Positions 25,994 through 34,174 of a stretch of 64,000 nt of DNA are shown one piece after another. Made by a program: the position numbers and the translations under genes. Source of the DNA: Haladaptatus sp. R4 (GTDB lineage Archaea; Halobacteriota; Halobacteria; Halobacteriales; Haladaptataceae); the NCBI RefSeq assembly GCF_001625445.1, contig NZ_LWHG01000011.1:496001-560000 (forward strand), in the 5' to 3' direction. The first letter of the stretch is position 1. Each line of letters opens with the position of its first letter. The notes under the pieces were generated by a model. That model had not been told where the DNA came from. It was given only the letters and a program-made list of their open reading frames with translations, and ran no database searches.

Positions 25994-26592
25994 TTAACGT
26001 TCCCCGGTGAATCCCGTAACGTAGGTCTGTTCGTGGGCGGGGAACACGTCGGCGATGGTCTCGTCCCCGTGTCCGTCGGCGAGGAGCGTTCGAAGCTCGG
26101 CCTCGTAGTCGGCCTTCCGAATCTCGTCGCTCGGCCCGGACTCCACGTCGAGCGTCGCCGCGACGAGACGGTCGACGGCACCCCGGCCGAATCCGGAGAG
26201 CGGAACGATGTAGTCGATACCGTGGCGGTCTTCGAGGCTTTGGGCTTGTGCACGCGAGACGGTCGGCACGCGGTCGTCACGGCGCGTGCGTCGGCAATCG
26301 CGTCGAACCCCATCGCCGCGACGGCTTCCAACGCGTGAAGGTGGACGTGTTGGATGCCGTTTCGCGGATAGCCGTCTTCGACCATCCGCTCGACGGCTTC
26401 GGCCGCGACCTCCCGGTCGAGTTCGACCGACTCGAAGTCGAAACCGGTCGCTTCGGCGGTGTCACGGGCGTGTTTCCAATCGTCCGTGACGCCGAAGTGA
26501 GCCGTTACGAGGGTGATGTCGTAGAAATCGTCCAGTATGAGTGCGGCAAGGGTCGAATCCTTGCCGCCGCTGTAGAGGAGTCCGAGCTCCAT
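25994..26592 (-). pseudogene. dph6: diphthine-ammonia ligase (Dph6), single-base frameshift
   Basis: Dph6 performs the last, amidating step of diphthamide synthesis on elongation factor aEF2. The ATP pyrophosphatase P-loop is LGLLYSGGKDSTLAA at the N-terminus; the conserved VPTVSRAQAQSLEDRHGID and VPLSGFGRGAVDRL blocks lie in another frame. The switch is near 26285-26290: inserting one G restores an IADG...RDDRVPTVSR reading. The span is one base short of a multiple of three. aEF2 modification is conserved in archaea, so I suspect a sequence error rather than a dead gene. Its start is 2 nt after the PDCD5 stop. Confidence 0.82.
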
Positions 26593-26593
26593 C

Positions 26594-26935
26594 TCAGCGG
26601 CGCTTGATGTTGAAGCTCGTCTTATCGGGCTTCAGTTCGCGTAGCAACTCCTTCATCTTCGCGTCGTCTATTTTTCCGTTGATACGGCCGCTCTGTGCGA
26701 TCGCCAGTATCTGTTGTTCGACCTGTTCCGCGAACTGCGGTTTGCTCATGCGAACCGAGTTCAGCCGCTTTCGCGCGCCGTCGGTCAGGTACTGTCGAAG
26801 CAACGCCTGTTTCTGGGCGTTCGCCTGCTGCTGTGCTTGCTGTTGAGCTTCTTCTTGCTGTTGCTGATCCTGTAGCTCTTCCATTTTCTGCTTTCGAAGC
26901 TCTTCCAATCGTTCGTCGTCGGGATTTCCACTCAT
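26594..26935 (-). CDS. PDCD5-like DNA-binding protein
   Basis: 113 residues. A Gln-rich N-terminal helix ([20 protein letters not shown], about residues 22-42) precedes the conserved three-helix core: [19 protein letters not shown] and the ending [14 protein letters not shown]. This is the archaeal homologue of eukaryotic PDCD5. Archaeal genomes commonly place it beside rps19e, as here. Precise role unknown; nucleic acid binding is the usual annotation. Confidence 0.93.
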   Translation of the reverse strand: MSGNPDDERLEELRKQKMEELQDQQQQEEAQQQAQQQANAQKQALLRQYLTDGARKRLNSVRMSKPQFAEQVEQQILAIAQSGRINGKIDDAKMKELLRELKPDKTSFNIKRR

Positions 26936-27061
26936 CTCTTATCGGTTGTTTACCCCGCACGACCAAAAACAATTACGGACGTTCTCTCTCGGACGCCGTG
27001 ACGTGGAGTCGAATACCCACGACTGGTCGAAAGAAGGTGAAAAACGGAAAAACGGACGTAT

Positions 27062-27517
27062 TCAGGCGTAGCGTTCGAGTTCCGGTCGGTCGAGGTCGGA
27101 GAGGACTTCACCGGCGGTGTCGTCGAGAAGGCTTCGACCGTCAGCCGTGATTTCGCGGCCGCGGTGTTCGTTGGACTGGATGAGGTCTTCCTCTTCGAGT
27201 TGCTGGAGGATGGTTCGGATGACCTTCTTGCTGCCGTCCGATCGGTGGCTCGGAGCGACGGCGTAGCGGTTCGAACCGCCCTTGCTGCCGCCGTATTCGG
27301 TCGAAAGTCGCTCGACACCGATGGGGCCGTTCATGGCGACCTTGCGAAGGAGGCTTCCGGCGCGGATGTGCCAGAAGTTCTCCTGTTCCGGAGGCAGTTC
27401 GCGCTGAGCACCCGTCTTCGTGAATTCTGCCCAGTCCGGTCGGTCGAATCGTTCTTCGAGGTCGTCGGCGAGCGCGTCGATAAGCGCATCCGCCGGAACG
27501 TCGTAGAGCGTCGTCAT
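27062..27517 (-). CDS. rps19e: 30S ribosomal protein S19e
   Basis: An archaeal/eukaryotic small-subunit protein needed for late 40S/30S maturation. Markers: MTTLYDVPADALIDALAD start, PEQENFWHIRAGSLLRKVA near residue 45, and the basic YGGSKGGSNRYAVAPSHRSDG loop region. 151 residues. I chose the ATG at 27517; upstream residues in the frame are implausible (Arg-rich). It probably heads the rps19e-pdcd5-dph6-truA transcript. Confidence 0.95.
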   Translation of the reverse strand: MTTLYDVPADALIDALADDLEERFDRPDWAEFTKTGAQRELPPEQENFWHIRAGSLLRKVAMNGPIGVERLSTEYGGSKGGSNRYAVAPSHRSDGSKKVIRTILQQLEEEDLIQSNEHRGREITADGRSLLDDTAGEVLSDLDRPELERYA

Positions 27518-27575
27518 AGGACAGATTTCCTTGCGACGGCGTTTAAAGCCATCGTTACGGAGTAGGGACCCACCG

Positions 27576-28625
27576 TCAGTCGCTTCTGACGCTGCCGGTC
27601 TTCGCGTTGTCGGCTTCCAACATCGCCGTCGTGGAACCGCCGATGAGGACCGGAAGGAAGTACGTCGCGCCACGGTGAATCAGCGCTGCCGCGCTCGCCG
27701 TCGTCGCCGAGACCCCGGCGATGGGGACGAGCAGGATGACCAACACGGCGTCGACTCCGCCGAGACCACCGGGAAGTGGGGTGATACTGGCCATACTTCC
27801 GAGGGGGATTACGAACAGAACGGCCGCGAACGGGACGGTGTATCCGAGCGCGTAGAACGACAGCCAGAGTGACACCGCCGAGAGAAACCATCCGAACGCC
27901 GAGAAAAATATCGAAAGCGCGAGGCCACGACGGTTCCCCGCGACGCGTTCGATAGCGTCGAAAAACCCGCGGAGGCGGTGAACTACCGCCGCTTTGCTCG
28001 TCGGCGTGAGCCGCGGTACGAACCGGGCCAAGCCGCCGACGACCCTCACGACGATGTCGGCGATTTTCATCTCGACTTGGTCACGGTTCCTCCATCCGAG
28101 GATTGCGACGATGGGAACGGCGATGGCGACTGCGACGATAGTGAGTCCGACCATCACGAGGGCGTGCCCGAGCGTGAGCACTGTCGCGTAGTAGGCCACA
28201 CCGACGAGCGCGAAAGAGATGGACGGGACGAAGTTGATGGAGTCCACGCTGGCGATAGCGCCGAGACTCGACTCGTAATCGGCGTTCGTCGTCCGCGAGA
28301 TGAGCAGCGCGGCGAACGGTTCGCCGCCCGCTTGTCCGAACGGGGTGACGTTGTTGGCGAACGTCGCACCGGCGTAGAGCGAAAACGCGCGCAGCACGGA
28401 GATACGAATCCCGAGAACGCCGAGGACGGTACGGAGCGACATAGACCACGAGAAAAGCCACGCTAGGGCGACGACGGCGACGGCGATGACGATTCGTCCG
28501 TCGGCCATCGTGAGCGACGTCATAATTTCGTTGATACCAGCGAGTGAAAAGATGACGAGCAGAACGGCAATCGCGGCTACGAAGCCGACGATTATCGTTC
28601 GCATGTCACCCAAGTCGAGACGCAT
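27576..28625 (-). CDS. UPF0104/lysylphosphatidylglycerol synthase-like flippase domain protein
   Basis: 349 residues, about eight helices, with the family's NNVTPFGQAGGEPFAALLIS near residue 95 and PLPGGLGGVDAVLVILL near residue 285. Bacterial relatives are the membrane half of MprF; archaeal ones lack the synthase half and are thought to move lipids or polyprenyl-linked substrates. The ATG at 28625 (MRLDLGDMRTII) is preferred over one 24 codons upstream. It lies 58 nt ahead of rps19e on the same strand. Confidence 0.85.
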   Translation of the reverse strand: MRLDLGDMRTIIVGFVAAIAVLLVIFSLAGINEIMTSLTMADGRIVIAVAVVALAWLFSWSMSLRTVLGVLGIRISVLRAFSLYAGATFANNVTPFGQAGGEPFAALLISRTTNADYESSLGAIASVDSINFVPSISFALVGVAYYATVLTLGHALVMVGLTIVAVAIAVPIVAILGWRNRDQVEMKIADIVVRVVGGLARFVPRLTPTSKAAVVHRLRGFFDAIERVAGNRRGLALSIFFSAFGWFLSAVSLWLSFYALGYTVPFAAVLFVIPLGSMASITPLPGGLGGVDAVLVILLVPIAGVSATTASAAALIHRGATYFLPVLIGGSTTAMLEADNAKTGSVRSD

Positions 28626-28706
28626 CACATTTCTAATAACGCGGGGGTGGCTTGAAGCCAACGAAGACCGTTCGGCTTTTTCCCTCACCGCGAGCAAACG
28701 ACGTGT

Positions 28707-29612
28707 ATGGACGAACGCGCCGCGCTCCGGTTACTTGCGGGCGAGCTCCCCGACGCGGGAGATGACGCCGCCGTCATCGACGGACACGTGCTGACTACGG
28801 ACATGCTCCACGAGACCACGGACTTCCCGGGCGGAACGACCCGATACACCGCTGGCTGGCGAGCAGTCGGCGCGTCCCTCTCCGACGTCGCGGCGATGGG
28901 CGCGAGCGCAGTCGCTGGCGTCGCCGTCTACGCGGCACCCGAGTTCGAACCGACGGAACTGGAGTCGTTCGTCGAGGGCGCGAGCGACGTCTGTAAGTCC
29001 GTCGGTGCGCGGTACGTCGGCGGCGACTTGGACACGTTCGAGGAGTTCACCACGTCTACGACGGTGCTCGGTCGAACCGACGACCCCGTTTTGCGTTCGG
29101 GAGCGACCGTCGGCGACCTGCTCTGCGTCACCGGAACGCTCGGCCGAAGCGGCGCGGCCCTTCGACTGTTCGAAGCGGGTGACGTGGAGCGAGCGAACGA
29201 TCTGTTCCGGTTCCAGCCACGGGTCGAGGACGGCCTCGCACTCGCCCCGTTTGCGACCGCGATGATGGATTCGAGCGACGGCCTCGCGCGGTCGGTCCAT
29301 CAACTCGCCGAAGCCAGCGGCTGTGGTTTCGAACTCGACGGCGAATCGGTTCCCGTCGCCGAAAGCGTTCGGGAGGTCGCGGCGGATGAGGGGGACGAAC
29401 GTGATTTGAGCTTCTACTTCGGCGAGGATTTCGAACTCGTGTTCACCGTTCCCGAATCGCGGTTGGCTGACGCACGGACGGCCGCGCCGACGCCGATTTC
29501 GGTCGTCGGCGAAGTCACTGACGGGGGGGACGATTCGGACTCGAAAATCACGATCGATGGCGAACCGTTACCCGACCGCGGCTACACGCACGGGCGGACG
29601 GACGGAGAGTAG
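28707..29612 (+). CDS. thiL: thiamine-monophosphate kinase
   Basis: Phosphorylates thiamine monophosphate to the active diphosphate cofactor. Magnesium/ATP-site Asp residues occur in DAGDDAAVID near residue 17 and TTDMLHETTDF near 31; ASLSDVAAMGA, MMDSSDGLARSV near 188 and FYFGEDFELVFTVP near 232 are ThiL signatures. 301 residues. It is divergent from the UPF0104 gene (81-nt gap) and converges on the M50 protease. Confidence 0.94.
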   Translation: MDERAALRLLAGELPDAGDDAAVIDGHVLTTDMLHETTDFPGGTTRYTAGWRAVGASLSDVAAMGASAVAGVAVYAAPEFEPTELESFVEGASDVCKSVGARYVGGDLDTFEEFTTSTTVLGRTDDPVLRSGATVGDLLCVTGTLGRSGAALRLFEAGDVERANDLFRFQPRVEDGLALAPFATAMMDSSDGLARSVHQLAEASGCGFELDGESVPVAESVREVAADEGDERDLSFYFGEDFELVFTVPESRLADARTAAPTPISVVGEVTDGGDDSDSKITIDGEPLPDRGYTHGRTDGE

Positions 29613-29624
29613 AGCGTCCTCGAC

Positions 29625-30746
29625 TCAGGAGATGATTCTGATGGGCGTCGGCGTGAAACAGAGGATGCCGAGCACGAACGTGAGCAACCCGAGTATCTTC
29701 CGGCGAGTGTCGAGGTCGCCGTCGTCGATGGGCGTCGCGGGGCCCACGTACGCGAAGAACATCGAGAGGAACCCCCAGATGACCCAGAGAACGGTGGCGT
29801 TGCTCACGTCGAGGACGTAGAAGACGTACGCGGCGAGACCGAACAGGACCGCCGGAACGAGCGCGGCGATGCTCTCCTGACGTTCGCCGATCATCGCGCG
29901 GACGATGTGCCCACCGTCGAGTTGCCCGACCGGAATGAGGTTGAGGAACGTGACGAACATGCCGACCCAGCCGCCGATGACGACGGGGTTGACGGATTTT
30001 GCGGGATCATCGAACGTGAGCGGTTGGCCCATCACCATGGCGATTCCCTTGAGGAGCGGCGGGTAGCCGAACTGAATCTCCACGAGGTTCGCGCTGTTCA
30101 TCACCGACTGGGGAACTGTAACTGGATCGAGCGTCAGACCGACGGCGGTGACGATGACCGTCGCGACGAGTCCGGCGAGCGGCCCCGAGACACCGATGTC
30201 GAACAGCGCTTCCCGGTCCGGCATCTGCCCTTTCATCCGGATGACCGCGCCCATGGTCCCGATGAGGGTCGGCATCGGGATGAAGTACGGAAGCGTCGCG
30301 TCCACGCCGTGATAGCGGCTCATCACGTAGTGGCCGAGCTCGTGCGTTCCCAGTACGCCCATCACGGCGAACGCGAACGGCCACGCGGTCAGGACGGCCT
30401 TCACAGGATGAGTAAACGGATGGACGTGGTACCACGAGGCACCCGCTATCAGCGTCGAGAGGACGGTTGCGACGAAGAGAACGACGTTCTTCCACGGGAT
30501 TCCGTCCGGACCGAGGTGAATCGGTTCGGCGACCAGCACGTACTCCCCCATTCGCGTCGAAAGCGAGACCTCGTACCCCTGCTCACGGAAAAGCGGCCAT
30601 AACGTCTGCATCAGGTGCTCTTGAGTGACGAGTGGCTCTCCATAGTAAACTAACTGCTCGCCATCAGTTCGGACATCGTACACCCGAAATACCGAGTGCA
30701 ACCGTTCCAGCGATGGTCCTGCGTTTGGCGGCTCCCTTGAAGCCAT
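29625..30746 (-). CDS. site-2-protease-type membrane metalloprotease (M50)
   Basis: 373 residues. A soluble N-terminal domain of about 85 residues is followed by six or so helices with the zinc site GTHELGHYVMSRYHG near residue 135 and the partner motif VGQLDGGHIVRAMIG near residue 270. The layout resembles plant EGY1/cyanobacterial relatives more than SpoIVFB. Substrates unknown; regulated cleavage of membrane-tethered factors is the usual role. A second M50 protease with PDZ domains is at 36372. Confidence 0.92.
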   Translation of the reverse strand: MASREPPNAGPSLERLHSVFRVYDVRTDGEQLVYYGEPLVTQEHLMQTLWPLFREQGYEVSLSTRMGEYVLVAEPIHLGPDGIPWKNVVLFVATVLSTLIAGASWYHVHPFTHPVKAVLTAWPFAFAVMGVLGTHELGHYVMSRYHGVDATLPYFIPMPTLIGTMGAVIRMKGQMPDREALFDIGVSGPLAGLVATVIVTAVGLTLDPVTVPQSVMNSANLVEIQFGYPPLLKGIAMVMGQPLTFDDPAKSVNPVVIGGWVGMFVTFLNLIPVGQLDGGHIVRAMIGERQESIAALVPAVLFGLAAYVFYVLDVSNATVLWVIWGFLSMFFAYVGPATPIDDGDLDTRRKILGLLTFVLGILCFTPTPIRIIS

Positions 30747-30780
30747 TCGTCCACACTACGGAACGAATAGGTATAAACCC

Positions 30781-31731
30781 CTAGACGACCGCACCCGACT
30801 GCAGGATAGCGATCAGAACGGTCAGAACGGGGACACTGAGTAACGTGCTGACAAAAATTGCGGTGCTCACGTACTCCGGCCCGGTGATTCCGCTCGCCCC
30901 TCGATTGTACTCGATAGTGAGGATGAGCGGCGTCACGGCGGCGGGCATCGCGCATTCGAGGACGAACACGCGTGCGACGGTGACATCCTGAAACCCGAGC
31001 AGGAAGACGATACCGACGGCCAGCGCCGGAGCGACGACCAGTTTCAGGGCGTTCGATACCCCGACACGCGCGATGGCCGCCCCCGAATCCGTGTTCGCCA
31101 ACTGGATGCCGAGCATGAGCAGCATGACGGGAATCGCGGCGTTGCCGGTCAGGTTCAGCGTACTCATCACCGCGGAGTCGGTCGGCGGAACGAGACCCAG
31201 AAACCGAACCAACCCCGCCGCGAGCACGGCGTACACGAGCGGCAGTTTGAACACCTCGCGGAGCGCGGCGAGGCTCGACGTTTCGTCACCGCGCGAGGCG
31301 ACGTAGACGCCGAGCGTGTAGGTGAGCACCGACTGCATCGCGATGTAGAGGATGGCGGTGCTCCGTCCGACATCGTGAAACGCGAACTGCGAGAGGGGGA
31401 TTCCGTAGTTTCCCGCGTTGGGAAACGCGCTCGTCAGAACCAGTGCACCGAGGACGGGTTCGGTCTCGCCGAGTGCGCGGCCGACGAGTTCCGCCACGAC
31501 GACCATTCCGACCGTGAAGACGAGGACGCCGGCGGCGAGCGTTGCGACCGTCCCCCCGTCGAGCGACGATGTCGTGAGACTGTAGAAGACCAACGCGGGG
31601 TTCAACACGTAAATCGTGACGGTACCCAAGGCGCTAACTTCGATATCGCGGACGGTTCCGAGGAGAAAGCCGACGGCCGCAACCGCGAGAACGGGAAGAA
31701 TCGCATTCGTCAACGCTGAGAGGAGTGACAC
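30781..31731 (-). CDS. AEC family transporter (auxin efflux carrier fold)
   Basis: 316 residues with about ten hydrophobic segments in two halves. LTSAFPNAGNYGIPLSQFAF near residue 100 is the AEC signature, and PAAVTPLILTIEYN near residue 265 lies in the second half. Members export or import organic anions such as malate; the substrate cannot be given here. Both neighbours are on the same strand, and a 333-nt G-rich gap lies upstream. Confidence 0.88.
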   Translation of the reverse strand: MSLLSALTNAILPVLAVAAVGFLLGTVRDIEVSALGTVTIYVLNPALVFYSLTTSSLDGGTVATLAAGVLVFTVGMVVVAELVGRALGETEPVLGALVLTSAFPNAGNYGIPLSQFAFHDVGRSTAILYIAMQSVLTYTLGVYVASRGDETSSLAALREVFKLPLVYAVLAAGLVRFLGLVPPTDSAVMSTLNLTGNAAIPVMLLMLGIQLANTDSGAAIARVGVSNALKLVVAPALAVGIVFLLGFQDVTVARVFVLECAMPAAVTPLILTIEYNRGASGITGPEYVSTAIFVSTLLSVPVLTVLIAILQSGAVV

Positions 31732-31759
31732 TGGTCGAACGGAAACAGTCCGGGACTAC

Positions 31760-32050
31760 AAAAGCGTCGAAGGAGGAAAAGGGGGGAGGGGAAGCGTGTG
31801 GCAGATCCGCGGGACAGCTGCGGCATCCCAGGGGGACCGGGGGCTTCGGTGGCTGCTGGGGATCGAGTTTCGGTTCGGGGATTCAGGGATGGGGTGTGAC
31901 AGTCGTGGTTTGGTGGGGGGAGGGTGGTGGTTCGAGTCGGGGTCGTCAGGGATTGCTTGGGTGTTGGGGGCGGGTGTTCGGGTTGTCAGGGGTCGCTTGG
32001 GGGTTCGGAGGTGGGTGACTCGGGCGCGGGGACTTCAGGAGCACACGGGG
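31760..32050 (+). repeat. G-rich strand-asymmetric noncoding tract with an internal 40-nt duplication
   Basis: The gap between the AEC gene and DUF7123 is strongly G-biased on the plus strand, with more than a dozen GGG or longer runs and few C runs. GTCAGGGATTGCTTGGG at 31945 recurs as GTCAGGGGTCGCTTGGG at 31985, 40 nt later. Several sets of four G runs lie within 30 nt, so G-quadruplexes are possible. Since both flanking genes are on the minus strand, the RNA over the tract would be C-rich. I see no gene in it. Confidence 0.75.
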
Positions 32051-32064
32051 GACGTGAGCCGAAG

Positions 32065-32313
32065 TTACGCACGAGCGATACGCCACGTCGTCGCACTCGT
32101 GTACGACCACTTCTCGACTTCGAGTTCGGAGCAGTCGGTCAGTTTCACCATCAGCGCGCCTATCTCCTTCGCGGAGAGGCCGACTTCGTCGGCGATGAAC
32201 TTGCTCTTGAAGTAGAGCTCTCCATCGCTCGCTTTCTCGCACAGGTACTGCTTGAGGCGGGCTTCTTTGGATTCCGGTTCAGGGCTTTCGGTGGCGGCTT
32301 GTGTAGCGCTCAT
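32065..32313 (-). CDS. DUF7123 family winged-helix-like protein
   Basis: 82 residues, starting MSATQAATESPEPESKEARL. A compact helical core (KQYLCEKASDGELYFKSKFI, ADEVGLSAKEIGALMVKL) ends in EKWSYTSATTWRIARA, a beta-wing-like finish. It resembles the haloarchaeal DUF7123 family and is likely a small DNA-binding regulator. It has its own AT-rich promoter. No target can be named. Confidence 0.75.
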   Translation of the reverse strand: MSATQAATESPEPESKEARLKQYLCEKASDGELYFKSKFIADEVGLSAKEIGALMVKLTDCSELEVEKWSYTSATTWRIARA

Positions 32314-32350
32314 GTGCTGACTCCAGTTTCTCCATAGACCGGGGATATGT

Positions 32351-32357
32351 TATAAAG
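32351..32357 (-). promoter_or_regulatory. TATA-type promoter of DUF7123
   Basis: On the minus strand CTTTATAACAT lies about 38 nt before the ATG at 32313. The 200 nt beyond it, up to the MoaE fusion gene, are AT-rich; I see no gene there, only a possible 14-codon frame at 32502. Confidence 0.5.
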
Positions 32358-32557
32358 GAAGGAAGCTTAGGGTAGTTTCGGGAATCTTCAGGTGAATTGA
32401 ACACAAAGTGTCGTGAACACGGGTAAAAACGACATTTTATAACGACTCTAGAATCGGTTTAATAGTTTACAAACACCTCTCGTCTTTTATTCCGGTAGTA
32501 GTATGGAAACAACTCAACTCGCCCAAAATGGGCAGATTATCGACTAATCTCGTCCCG

Positions 32558-33367
32558 TTATCGGTCGTGAACCCAGAACTGCTCGTCGAGCGTCACCTCT
32601 TTTTTGAATATCGGGACCTCCGCTTTCAGACGGTCGATACCGTCTTCGACGGTTCGGAACGCCTCTCCGCGGTGGCCCGCCAGCACGACGACGAAGACGA
32701 TGTCCTCGCCGTAGTCGATTCGGCCGGTTCGATGGTGCATGAGGACACTGAAAACTCCTTCACGCGCTTCGAGGTCGGAACGAATCGCGTCCAGTTTCTC
32801 CTGGGCGACACCGTCGTACATCTCGAAGTCGAGGAATTCGGTCGGCGAATCGTCGTCCGAGTCCTTCGCCCTGACACGGCCGGTAAACGTGGCAATCGCG
32901 CCCGACCGTTCGGCTTCGGGGTCACGTTTCACCCGCGCGACCAGCGATTCGAGCGTCTCGTGTGGTTCTGTCGCTTCGAGCGCAGTCACGACCGCCTCGA
33001 TGTCGAGCGCATCGGGACTCGCCGCTCGCGTGAGGACCTCGCCGGAGCAGTCCGCGTCACCGAGAACGATCCGTGGGATGTCGGCATCCGGAAATCCGAC
33101 CACGACGGCGTACTCGTGGGCCGGAGCGAGCAAGTCGAGAACGTCGGCCACCGATTTATTTTGTCCGCGTGCGCGCCAGCCGTCGCCGAGTTCGAACGCC
33201 GTTTCGGCGGCAGCATCGAACGAGGCCGCCGAACCGGACGGGGCGGGAGCGCCCGACGCGTCCGGCTCACGACGAACGGTTCCAACCGTGCCCGATTCCC
33301 CGAACCGATCGGTGAGTCGGTCGGCGACGGTCTCCGCACCCTCGCCGGTGACTCCCACTACGTACAT
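32558..33367 (-). CDS. moaE: MobB-like/MoaE fusion, molybdopterin synthase catalytic subunit
   Basis: Two domains in 269 residues. Residues 130-269 are MoaE, which with MoaD converts precursor Z to molybdopterin: ARVKRDPEAERSGAIATFTG near residue 145, VLMHHRTGRIDYGEDIVFVV near 210 and the catalytic-lysine region AEVPIFKKEV near 252. Residues 1-125 look like MobB, a P-loop GTP-binding protein, but the loop reads GVTGEGAETVADRL and lacks the GKT/S lysine, so nucleotide binding there is doubtful. The gene is divergent from pyrH. Confidence 0.88.
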   Translation of the reverse strand: MYVVGVTGEGAETVADRLTDRFGESGTVGTVRREPDASGAPAPSGSAASFDAAAETAFELGDGWRARGQNKSVADVLDLLAPAHEYAVVVGFPDADIPRIVLGDADCSGEVLTRAASPDALDIEAVVTALEATEPHETLESLVARVKRDPEAERSGAIATFTGRVRAKDSDDDSPTEFLDFEMYDGVAQEKLDAIRSDLEAREGVFSVLMHHRTGRIDYGEDIVFVVVLAGHRGEAFRTVEDGIDRLKAEVPIFKKEVTLDEQFWVHDR

Positions 33368-33454
33368 GGACGTATTGCAGGGGGCGAGGCGCTTTTAGCC
33401 TTCGGTCGGAAGTTGAGAACGCTTAAGGCCGCGTCCGGGTAAGTCGGCTGTAGT

Positions 33455-34174
33455 ATGAAGGTGGTCGTTTCTATCGGCGGTAGTGTGCTCGCTCCTGATC
33501 TGGAATCCCAGCGAGTGCGCGGACACGCCGAAGTCATCGAATCGCTCGCAACGGAGGGATGTGAAATCGGTGCGGTCGTCGGCGGCGGCGGTGTCGCCCG
33601 CGACTACATCGGTACCGCACGCAACCTCGGCGCGAACGAAATCGAATTGGACGATATCGGTATCGACGTGACGCGGTTGAACGCCCGACTGCTCATCGCG
33701 GCACTCGGCGAACGCGCCGCCCCGAGCCCGGCGGAAACGTACGAAGAAGCGGGAACCGCGATGCACCGCGGTGACATCGCCGTCATGGGTGGCGTGATGC
33801 CCGGCCAGACGACGGACGCCGTGAGCGCGGCACTGGCCGAGTACACCAACGCCGACCTGCTCGTTTATGCGACGAGCGTGAACGGTGTGTACAGCGATGA
33901 TCCCAACGAAGTGGAAGACGCGACGAAGTACGACGAACTCTCGGCGAGCGAACTCGTGGACATCGTCACCGACCTCGAAATGACCGCGGGTAGCTCCGCA
34001 CCAGTGGACTTCGTGGCCGCGAAACTCATCGGACGCTCGGGCGTCAGAACCATCGTCCTCGACGGAACGGAACCGCAACGCATCGCGGACGCCGTCCTCG
34101 ACGGGAAGCACACTGGAACCGACATCATTCCCGAGGGCGCGGACGACGAGATGACCTACTGGGTACAAGAATGA
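33455..34174 (+). CDS. pyrH: UMP kinase
   Basis: Amino-acid-kinase-fold enzyme phosphorylating UMP to UDP. Markers: MKVVVSIGGSVLAPDLE start, AVVGGGGVARDYI near residue 48, DIGIDVTRLNARLL near 68 and YATSVNGVYSDDPNE near 137. The 239-residue form without the bacterial extension is typical of archaea. Its last four bases overlap the lysS start (ATGA), so the pair is translationally coupled. Confidence 0.94.
   Translation: MKVVVSIGGSVLAPDLESQRVRGHAEVIESLATEGCEIGAVVGGGGVARDYIGTARNLGANEIELDDIGIDVTRLNARLLIAALGERAAPSPAETYEEAGTAMHRGDIAVMGGVMPGQTTDAVSAALAEYTNADLLVYATSVNGVYSDDPNEVEDATKYDELSASELVDIVTDLEMTAGSSAPVDFVAAKLIGRSGVRTIVLDGTEPQRIADAVLDGKHTGTDIIPEGADDEMTYWVQE

Noticed and set aside
32502-32546. 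14-codon ORF starting at 32502 before the MoaE fusion
   Set aside because: Too short to support; contains a small GCCCA-type stem that may be chance.
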